Of a stretch of 12,073 nucleotides of DNA, positions 1-9,000 are shown one piece after another. The translations under genes were made by a program, and so were the position numbers. Numbering within the stretch: position 1 is the first letter of the stretch; each line of letters begins with the position of its first letter. Below the pieces are notes generated by a model that had not been told where the DNA came from, searched no databases, and saw only the letters and a program-made list of their open reading frames with translations. Source of the stretch: Saccoglossus kowalevskii (taxonomy: Eukaryota; Hemichordata; Enteropneusta; Harrimaniidae); NCBI RefSeq assembly GCF_000003605.2, contig NW_003142800.1:332695-344767 (forward strand). Direction: 5' to 3'.

Positions 1-217
1 TTCATCAAAATCCAATGAGTGGTTCTTCAGATATCAGTGGAACAGTCTTGGAACAGCTAAAAATCAGCTAATTATCATGCAAATTAGGTAATTAATATTC
101 ATAGATTTTTACCAAAACCTAATCAACTCTTGCGCATCATCCCAGAGCATCTATGTACCAAGTTTCACGAAAATTTGATTAGTGGTTCTTGAGATAACGG
201 TGGAACAAAAAAAGTGA

Positions 218-276
218 CATACATACAAACATACATACATACATACATACATACAGACATACAGACATACAGACAG
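218..276 (+). repeat. (ACAT)n / (ACAG)n microsatellite
   Basis: A tetranucleotide tract of ACAT units, with one ACAA interruption near 229, changes to alternating ACAG and ACAT units before ending in ACAGGG. It sits between the second 163-base unit and the hairpin. Confidence 0.9.
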
Positions 277-288
277 GGTAACTGCAAA

Positions 289-319
289 GACTCCCTTTTG
301 TGCTTCGCACACGGGAGTC
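289..319 (+). repeat. Hairpin at the end of the left-hand repeat
   Basis: GACTCCC (289-295) pairs with GGGAGTC (313-319), and inside it TGTGC (299-303) pairs with GCACA (307-311) around a TTC loop. Only TTT (296-298) and C312 are unpaired between the two stems. In retroelement tails such hairpins can be recognised by reverse transcriptase; that role is inferred. Confidence 0.6.
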
Positions 320-325
320 AAAAAC

Positions 326-887
326 ATAAATTTGTAGACATGGGCAAGGTGAAAAATGTAATCAGCTATTTTATTCATTCGTAATTTGTACAAAGAACTA
401 ATTTTTCGTGAGCGTATAAAGCATTTTCCAGATTAAATGTTGCAATTCGTATGCAATTTTGATTCTTAAACACAAATTATCAAATATATTATAAAACTGT
501 AAAATTTTATTAGGAATTTGCTTTATTTTTAAAGTGAAAAAAACAATTTTTTACTGTAAAGGAACTTTCAATTTATTTCCTGTAAGACCGTAAAATGTTT
601 TTTTTATTTCTTTGTAACCTGTACCAACTATCCCCCCTTGCCCCCCCCCCCCCCCTCTTCAAATGACAACAGATAATACTTGTTACTACAAAATACAGGG
701 GTAAAATGTGAAGAATAATGTCCCTCATCCTATGCTTGAGCAATGCACAACATTTACTACGGTATATTGCAAACATGCATTGTCACAAATATATAAATCT
801 TCTCGGTATTTATTGGTAAGAGCACAATCTATACAAATACTGATATACACCAATATGAAAAAATATAAAAGGATATTTCTTGTAATA
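326..887. other. Unassigned AT-rich stretch
   Basis: Apart from the poly-C tract at 641-655 nothing could be assigned. Short open frames here lack coding features. A GT donor-like site, TATTG|GTAAGA (816), could join to the acceptor-like GGTCAG at 892-897, but the upstream frame stops at 702-704 and has no convincing acceptor. Confidence 0.5.
641..655 (+). repeat. Poly-C tract (C15)
   Basis: Fifteen C in a row, preceded by C6 at 632-637. On the - strand this is a long G run able to form quadruplex-type structure. It may also be a site of assembly or sequencing length error. Confidence 0.85.
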
Positions 888-1224
888 ATTTGGTCAGACA
901 TCTGCTGGAATCTGTCTTGCATTTGTTGTAAAAGCTGCTGTACCTGAGGAGATAAAAATATATATATTGGAAAAAGATTTTTTTGTTTGGGTCATTCTGG
1001 CAATGCAACAGACTGTAAAGAATATGGTTGATCTCGATCATTCAGATGAAATATATTCATTCAGTATACAATTTGTTGCCAGCCATTTGAATAGAATACA
1101 GGAAGAATTTGACTTGCATTGTGTCATTAATTTTATGGTCATGATCTTTAATATCACCAAGAACCTGAGAACAAACAATGCTCTATTGGTTCTTATAAAG
1201 AAACCTGGCTATCTGCCAAAATGA
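888..1224 (+). CDS. Unrecognised open frame, possible terminal exon or gene relic
   Basis: A frame without stops runs from after the TAA at 885-887 to TGA at 1222-1224, 111 codons in AT-rich DNA where a stop is expected about every 15 codons. By hand count about a third of codons start with G, more than expected for non-coding sequence of this composition. An acceptor-like GGTCAG precedes 898, from which the peptide reads TSAGICLAFVVKAAVPEEIK and later ILAMQQTVKNMVDLDHSDEI. It has alternating hydrophobic and polar residues suggesting helices, perhaps a HEAT/ARM-type repeat, but no family was recognised. An AATAAA at 1491-1496 could be its polyadenylation signal. No Met start or convincing upstream exon was found; it may be a decayed fragment. 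Confidence 0.3.
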
Positions 1225-2308
1225 CTAGCAGTCAGTTTTGTTCAGGCCCAGACCATACTATAGAAACTACATTGACAAAAATTTCACAGGGAGTAATCTT
1301 ATGATTCTTCATCATTATCCAACACACACTTAACAACCTGCACAACAGATTCACATCCACTCAATACTGTTAATGTTTTCTTCAATCTTTTATCCCAGCA
1401 ATAGCTGGTCTCTTGGCCTTTCACCAGTAACAATTATGAAACATATTATCTTCCAAGTTGAGGTGCATGAAGCAATTATTAATTTCATTTAATAAATATA
1501 AAATGATTGCTATTGAAGAACCAATGCCTTTTAATTAATCTCAAGGCTCCATAATTCGGGTAAAAACTTTAATGCCAGATAACTTGATTAACCGTTATAA
1601 AAGCATGCTAATTAAAAACAAAATTACTGAAAACATAAAAGTTACCGAGGTCTCTTGACATAGAAATTAAACCAAACAGAGAAGTTTTATAACTGACATT
1701 AGGATCAAGTTAATAAATGGCAGCTTTGTTGTCATTTCCGTAGCAACAGTTACTGCATTTCTCGTCATGGCGATTGATCTACCCCGGTCATAGTCAGTGA
1801 CCATTGAAATATAGACAATACTTTACACGTCAAGCAATAAACTTAAAAAGACAACAATGCCCATCAATGCACGTCGAGATTACTGGTACTTTGATTTTCA
1901 TGGCATTGTATTATATCTAATTGAATACTGCGGGAACCTCTATTTCACACAGTAAGAATAACAGGGCATGCCATTATAGACCTCTAGGGATTAGAGTCCG
2001 GGAACTAGAATTTAAGATTTGACCCGAAGATTTTTTTTAAATTAGTTTAAATATTGAAGCTGTCGAATTTGTGTAGATACACAAAGTTAGCAAATGTGAA
2101 TTTCCTCTTATAGACAGATATGACGTATTAGAATAGGTTTGCTAAGACATAAGGGTCCAAAGATCACTGTGGAAATTAGCAAAATAAGTCTAAACTTGTT
2201 TTTTATGGTTGCCGAGAAACCCCGAGCGTCTCAAACTGTTTTCATTAATCTTGTTTCAAAATGCCGTACCCGCAATCGATACTTCTGCAAAATAGTAGAG
2301 ACCCAGTA
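1225..2308. other. Unassigned intergenic stretch
   Basis: No gene, RNA or repeat could be supported. It contains AATAAA at 1491-1496, a possible polyadenylation signal for the frame ending at 1224. At about 1729-1735 TTTCCGTAGCAAC resembles a half-matching RFX X-box, which is too weak to call. On the - strand a 44-codon open frame (about 1440 to 1302) lacks a Met and a good acceptor. Confidence 0.4.
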
Positions 2309-2485
2309 TGAGTCAGAGATACTGAATTAGTCCGGATCGATAGAACAGCTGTTTTGCCGTGTTTGGACCACAGCCCGGTGAGTCAGCCAGAGACCCCCGG
2401 CAGAGATTCAACACTAGTAACTGACTATGTGCTGACCAAAACACACGGAAATCTACAAAAAACTAATTACTTACGAACTGAGTCA
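2309..2485. promoter_or_regulatory. Cluster of three TGAGTCA (AP-1 type) sites
   Basis: TGAGTCA occurs exactly at 2309-2315, 2379-2385 and 2479-2485, always on the + strand and always followed by G. The heptamer is the AP-1 (TPA response element) consensus, also part of Maf/NRF2-type sites. Three copies in 177 bases, 400-570 bases before the FBXO15 start, suggest an upstream enhancer; function is inferred. Confidence 0.45.
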
Positions 2486-2693
2486 GGTCTTGTACATTTT
2501 TGGGATCAGCACTGCTGGTCATAAGATCGGTTCTAACGTCAGTCATTGTCAAATTTGATGTTAATGTTCAGAGATGAGAGAGATTATATTGCGACCGTAC
2601 TGGCTGTAGACGTTGCTCCGAGTGTTCCCCTACTAACAAAAATTTGCGAACCGACGCCGTGGTTATGCGCATGCACTGTGACCTTTAATGTAA

Positions 2694-2705
2694 TGCGCAT
2701 GCGCA
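2694..2705. promoter_or_regulatory. NRF1 binding palindrome upstream of FBXO15
   Basis: TGCGCATGCGCA is a perfect match to the NRF1 consensus YGCGCAYGCGCR, 176 bases upstream of the start codon. A near copy, TGCGCATGCA, lies at 2666-2675. NRF1 sites are typical of TATA-less promoters in animals, so this marks the likely core promoter. Binding itself is inferred. Confidence 0.6.
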
Positions 2706-2843
2706 GAATACCAAAACAAAATAGCCGACGTGAATTTTTGCGTGTAATAGGTAACAAATGTTTTATGAAAAATTAGCAGAACTATGAGATTCAGTAATAC
2801 AGCGTGAGAGATAGTCTGAAGTCGTCCGTCAAACGGACTGTGT

Positions 2844-2879
2844 ATGGGACCTTCGACACTTGTATTGGTTTTTTGCTAA
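2844..2879 (+). promoter_or_regulatory. Short upstream ORF ending one base before the FBXO15 start
   Basis: ATG at 2844 opens an 11-codon frame (MGPSTLVLVFC) that stops with TAA at 2877-2879, one base before the main ATG at 2881. It is out of frame with FBXO15. If the transcript starts upstream of 2844, this could lower translation or act by reinitiation. The transcription start is unknown, so its presence in the mRNA is an inference. Confidence 0.35.
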
Positions 2880-2880
2880 T

Positions 2881-3014
2881 ATGGCATCTCCGAGTTCAAG
2901 TTCAAGACATACACAGCACCTGAAATCCTATTTACAGTCACATAAAAGTGCATCAAAAAATATCAGTTATAATGACAAAAAGCTTTTAACGTCTCCATCA
3001 AAAGGAGTGAATAG
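2881..3014 (+). CDS. FBXO15: FBXO15 exon 1 (start codon, residues 1-44 plus split R45)
   Basis: The exon opens MASPSSSSRHTQHLKSYLQS and ends in ...SPSKGVN plus the first two bases of an Arg codon. The start is supported by a good Kozak context (A at -3, G at +4). An in-frame stop at 2812-2814 lies upstream with no ATG between. The 3' end is a strong donor, ATAG|GTGAGA. The peptide is Ser/Lys-rich, probably disordered, with no domain. Phase 2 matches exon 2. No homology was recognised in this exon; it is assigned by frame, splice sites and promoter position, so a different first exon remains possible. Confidence 0.65.
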
Positions 3015-6000
3015 GTGAGATTATTTTTTTATAGATAGTTATTTTATTTGACACAACATTTTGTATGATTAATGAAGGAAAACTTACCAGAAACCAATGA
3101 TCAAGAATACTATTCAGATTCTAAATACAGCCAAAACTTGAAGCTCGAAAAATAAAATAAATATATTGTCTCAAGCAATTGACAATAATGCTATCTCTAG
3201 TGCTAGAAAGCACTTACATTTTTCAAGAGTTGATAACTTACAAATGTTGTCATCATAAATTGCCAATTCACTTTTATCAACTTCAAATTTAGTGCAAGTA
3301 AAACATGATAATTACCAATAGTAGTAGTAGTTCAAAAATTTTCTATGAGTTCTACAGGACTGATATATTGCTGTGTATACTGACCAATGCAATAAAGAAC
3401 ACCTTATTAAACCATGTGATTCCTACAGATTGTTTGAACTCGCAGTATTCTCCAAAAGGACCAACATGTTCTGCCACAGAAATTTTGCACACTTTGTTGT
3501 AAATCATTTAGCAATTGCTGTAAAAAAATATTAACTAGACTGATCTGTTTGAAGTTTAGTGCCTATATAATAAATTATGTTTGTGGTTGTCGCATTAGAC
3601 TCAAGATCGGTAGACCTAAGTTCAAATCCTACCTTAGGCTGAACATCAAAGGGTCGACCCCTACCCTGGGTGAGTGTGCCACAGACTCAATGGGAAGGCC
3701 AATTCCACTGGTCAAGATTCATTCACTAACGAATGCGACTTTGGGGGAACCTTTGTTAAGGTTCGCAGGTGCTTGTGATCGACCGAGCCTGGTTGACGCC
3801 AGGATAGCGCATTAAAAAAAATGCCATTTGACAGAGAGATGGCCACACAGCCCTGTCATGTAGTCCCAAACATGAATATGACTTTTGTGGCAAAATACAC
3901 TATGTGTCAGCATTAGCACTTGCAATCTGCACATACAAAAAAAATGTCAGGAGAGACAACAGTGACACTCAATGTCCAGAACTGTCGCCTGGCACGAAAA
4001 ATATTTAAAAAAATACATAAATAAATTATGTTTGTTTAGTGTATATGCACTTAAAGAACTAAAGCAGTGTGACATTTATTTTGTCCACACCAGACACTTT
4101 GTTACAATTGATGCTTACAATATCATAGGGAGATATCATTCTTGTTTGCTTGTTTAATAGTAAATTGTGTGTTCACTTCTAGGTCATTAGTAGAAAAGTC
4201 CCCATCTACTAAACCAAGTGGTGGTGCTGGGTTGTCTACGAAACCCAAAACATACAACGCATCATCGCCTGTACGTGTTATACGAAAATTGCCAGTGACA
4301 GCAAGTCATTTCAGACGCAAAGTAAATATAGAAAGGCAAGTATACATTTATTACCACTCAATCCTTTGGATTGCTCCAAGTGCTCATGGGTAATTAATTA
4401 ACTCCGCCTCTGTCCACTGAGTAAATGAATGCTTATCTTTCCCCCTGTACCGCTAATCCCACAAAACAACAACTGATATAAACATACTAAGAACGGATTA
4501 CAATTTACTTGTTTAAATATAACATAGCAATTGAATTTCAAACAAATACAGAGCAGTCTTCATGTGTTATGAATTGAAACATCGCATGCTCCGTAATTTA
4601 TACATCGTCGGAAAAATATGACGCGGAACTAATTCAAGTTGATAATGGCCAACAAGAAAAGGCAGCAGTCCACCGGATACACACAACCAGATTGTTGCTA
4701 AATGATCTCAAAGAAAATCCGCCGACTCAAGTTTATTTGTCTGTTCTCGTTGCGTCGGTCTATTGACGGTACTGATCTCGTATACAGTAAACCTGAGAAC
4801 GAAACTTCCTATGCACATTCTGTATAAATACTACTCCTCCAGACTGCTAATATAACAAGTGTGAAAACACAAAGTCAAAGACTTCGGTTTTCATATTTCC
4901 GTAACAAATTTACTATTACCCTCAAATTTCCATATAATATTGACTAATTGGTAAAGGCGACAATAAAAAAGTGTACTGTATATTATAAGTACAAGTTATT
5001 ACACGGAAATATCAAAATCATTAGTAAAGAAAAGTCACCGCGACATCACAGGCTTATCTTGTAACCTGTTTACGACACTCGTGTGGAAAATCAAAATGTA
5101 CAGCCTTGTCTTCCGTGAAGCCTAACCCGTATGTACACGGGTGGTACCGGCTTGTATCTCGTGTGAGATTTGAGTTCTTGTGATCTGGTGGGTGAACGTC
5201 GGGTTGACTTTACAATCAAAATCAAATGAGCGGTGAGGGGGAGAAGAGCGTTCTGTCAAAACAATTTTACCGTGGACTCAATTTTAACGACCAATCTGCA
5301 GCGTTGTATTTATTATAAAATCGACGTTGTTACAACCCTGCGTTACAACCAACAGGCAAAGCTGGCTGGGTGACGGTCAAAGTCTGTGCAACAACAACGC
5401 TGTCAGATGTGGATTGTATAAAAAACACTGGACAATGTGTGATAGACGCAATGCATGGAAAGATGGGTGATACCTCCAGCGTAAACAAAACCTGATGCAA
5501 GTTGAAGGCATAAACGAAAACGATCTATTGTAAAAATTATGAATTGGAACTGCCTGTGACGTGTTGTCTGGGCGCTGTTTCGTCCTACAGTCAAATACAG
5601 AAACAAAAACTGATTTATTTTTTTATGCCAAGACCTGGCTGTTCATGCATTTCAAGCATGGCGTATTTACTTCTTGTACTCTGTAATGTGTGCTGTGGAA
5701 ACATCTGATTTCGCGGTTTTGAGCTGTTGAAGTATTCGGGAAAAATAAAACAAAGGGTAACACCATACGAAGCAGTCAGCCCAATGTCTTGTTGATATCC
5801 GAAACTTGGAACCTCTAACAGAACGGTTATTTCCTGTACGCCTACCAGTATTACACAACTACCATTTGCAGCTCATTGCAGTCTGACTCTTATTCACTGT
5901 ACCCCTTCCTTTTTCCAGACTGTCTAGAAAGTTGTACAAAAAGTCATCCATTAGAAAACACAAGTCTTTGCCGTACGATCAAACGAAAAATTTCCATATA

Positions 6001-9000
6001 GTAGTAACCAACATCGTTCTGGCGTTCCTAAAAATAAATTTAAAAAAAAACGAACACTGCATTGCTTAGTAGCAAATAATCACGGTAACTCAATCCGATC
6101 ATGCTGCGTTTCACAATTATTATTATTACTTGGTAGTGATTATTAATAAAGTAAAAAAAGTAAATTCGTTGAATTGTTCTGAAATGCAGGTAAATTTCAA
6201 TTTCAATACTCGGTGATGCCAATGTGTTCAAATACCAACATGGAGAAAAATTGCTGATGTTCCAGCACGATCTTTTACCTCTGGTTTTGATGGAAAGACG
6301 GCACTTTTTAAATCAAAAAATTAGTTGTTTTCGATGATAAACTGACCATTTGAAGACTAATTTAACATTTTTACGGTGATAACAGCTCATTGTCGAAGCG
6401 AAGCTTTACCTGTTCACGCTAACCACAATAAACATCGTACTCTTGAATAGGCGTCAATGACTACGGTAAAATTCGTAAGATTGTGGGTCAGGAGTGAGTG
6501 TTGTTTTGACTTGGGTATTGTGTTTTACATTCCAACAGGAAATTTTAATTGAAAGCCCGTAACCTAATGTTAATGACATTATTTACTGTCTTACATTGTC
6601 ATGTCCCAGTGTTACCGATGGTTAGACATAGAAAACTACGTAACAATAATGCTGTTTGCCGGGGCTGTTTGTAAACCAACAAGCTTTGTAGATTGAATAA
6701 ACATCTAGGGGATTTACATTTTTGTTTACTCAAACTGTGATTGACAGGCATTTTGCATACATTAGCCACCATTTTAAACTCGTGATTTTCACTGGTCGCG
6801 GCACGTTTCGACCGAAAATAACAACATTTATACATCAAAAACCCAACCAGATGAGTAATCGCTAGCGTACATATTCATGCCCCTGTGGATATGTATTTGG
6901 AACCATAGCTTGATCTCCAAACATAGTAAATGGCACATTTCACGGAGCTCCCGCCACGATGTTAGCAGCTTGGTTCGGATTAGCATACTAATACGATGGC
7001 CATCTTGACCCTTATTTATAGTATCGGTTCCCCTTTAACGCTCACTGTCTCTGCATTGTGGTTGGTGAATTTGCATCTCTATGGATACAACATCATCTAC
7101 TGCATCACTTCTTATAAAGTGTAGTATTAAGTATACCACATCTTGAATTTTCAAGGTGAATGTTCCTGCGAAGCACTCCACTATCACCTTGAAGTATTTC
7201 ATTAGGAATATGTGTATGTGACAATGCCCTCACAGTTTAGAATCAGTTTACCAACAGCCAATCATATTGCTTCTTTCATCAACGCGATTGGCCAAGCTAT
7301 CAACATTGTCGGGGCGGAGCTAAGTCACAAGACGTTATGAAAGACGCGCAGCACTCTACCATGTATTTCTATGGGCTCTGCGCGAGCTGCTGTGGAACGC
7401 CGGTCGAAAAGCCATTGAAAATAGCTAAAATCGAAAAAACAGCACACACTTAACTTTAAAGAAATCCTAAACAACCAAATTTAAATATATTGCATATGCA
7501 GGGATAATATTGTTACACGGTTCAGGGGGTGTCAACAACCATCCCAAAGTACCGTTTTCTGAGAGTTTTTGGCCTTTGTTTTCACCATGATGGTTGCCAA
7601 GCGGTGAAAATGCTCGCTCAGTGGAAGCTGTGTTGGCTTGGATGTCGAGGCAATACAATATTCGGACAAAAGCCGTTCAGGGTACTTACTTCCGAGTCTG
7701 ATGTGTTCGTGTTTAGTCGCACTGGAAATGGTAAATCATTATGTTATTATGTTTCACCAGCCTTGCGACCATCGAGCGTTGTAATAGTGTTGAGCCACTG
7801 TTGAGTATTATAGAAGAGTAGGTGTTGTACCTCAAAGCTCATGGTGTCACTGCAACATGTATTGACAGAAATGAAGCCGAAGATGAAGACATCAGAAATG
7901 CAAAGCCCCAAGCGCTTTTTGGTAGTGATTGTAACAAAGCTTTCTATTGGTCGGTAAACTTTCTATCGCGCAACCACGTGACATACACGATTATGAATAG
8001 AATTACCGCACGGTGTTGTGGAGGGAGGAATGTTCAAACGGAGCAACACCGTGCAAGCGGACGATGGTATACCATAGCACTGATCACAAGTGATGTAGAC
8101 AAAAAGAAAAATAAGAATTATGTTGGTTCTCAGTTCAATGATATTTTATCACATGACCAACTATAAGCGCCAAAAAGATATCGTAATCATAATTTTTTTA
8201 AACCATGCATGCAAATTGTGATGTTGTCCAAGCACATCAGTAGATGTACATTTGCAGTTAATATTAGTGATGATTATCCATAATCAGCAGAAATATCACT
8301 TACTATCCTTATCTTTTTGAAATAAACATTCAGTTGATATTATAATTATAAGTTAGTGTCATTGTACCAATTGAATACCTGTTATTCAGTCTGAAGTTGT
8401 TGTTTTGCTGCTATTTGTCTTTCCATGTACAGTTTGAACACGTATACAATGATGACGTTTAACGTCATGATAATACCATATTAGCATATGATATTTCACA
8501 CCAACCATCACAACTATGAATCCTATTTTCCATAATAATGGATAATGCGTAAATGGTATGCCATCACATTATTACAAAATTATGATTTTAAGTATTTTAC
8601 AAGCACATCATCACTTGCTATTATTTTATCATTTGCAGTCTACCAAGTGAGATTATTTTGAAGATCTTTACTTACCTTGGACCAAATGATTTATTGATAT
8701 GTGCCAGTGTTTGTAAGCAGTGGTTGAAATTAGCCAATGATAAGTAAGTACAATTTAAATATTATCCATCAACCTTTTCACCAAGGCTTTCTCACCAAAA
8801 TTTTTCTGCTCTTTTTTTCTTATTTTATCCAATATTTCTGGAAATGAACCCTAATTTTGTAGTCAACAGACAAAATTTGAGTCAATTTTCAGTTTTTACT
8901 CGAAAATTTGGCTATTCTGTGTGCGGACAAATATGTATATGTGCCAAGTATTGTATACTGTTTAATTTTTGCTGATATAAATTTTCATGATAGTCTCTGA

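Larger units (their letters stand above)
1..325. repeat. Interspersed repeat: two diverged 163-base units, microsatellite and hairpin tail
   Basis: Bases 1-44 (TTCATCAAAATCC...GTGGTTCTTCAGATAT...GTGGAAC) recur, diverged, from 164 (TTCACGAAAATTT...GTGGTTCTTGAGATAA...GTGGAAC), giving a period of 163. The second unit runs into a CATA/CAGA microsatellite and then a strong hairpin at 289-319. A conserved unit, simple repeat and hairpin at the end resemble the 3' tail of a non-LTR retroelement or SINE. The left end is outside the window and no family was recognised. Confidence 0.6.

Noticed and set aside
708-947. Open frame that could splice at 816 to the frame at 898
   Set aside because: The phases fit, but it starts with GTG after a stop at 702-704 and has no acceptor, so a real exon cannot be supported.
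1302-1440. Open frame on the - strand (LVKGQETSYCW... to ...NDEES stop)
   Set aside because: It has some coding-like composition but no Met, no convincing acceptor, and a stop just upstream. No family recognised; TIMM21, the head-to-head neighbour of FBXO15 in human, does not end like this.
3549-3815. 88-residue open frame on the + strand
   Set aside because: It lies within the SINE and only reflects its GC-richer body.
4819-4829. TATA-like TGTATAAATAC in intron 2
   Set aside because: A single AT-rich motif with no exon or start downstream that could be supported.
7054-7076. SOX-like CATTGT and octamer ATTTGCAT nine bases apart in intron 2
   Set aside because: Mouse Fbxo15 is an Oct4/Sox2 target, so this is tempting. 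However, octamers also occur at 77-84, 8206-8213 and 11394-11401, about what AT-rich DNA gives by chance, and the spacing is not that of a composite site.
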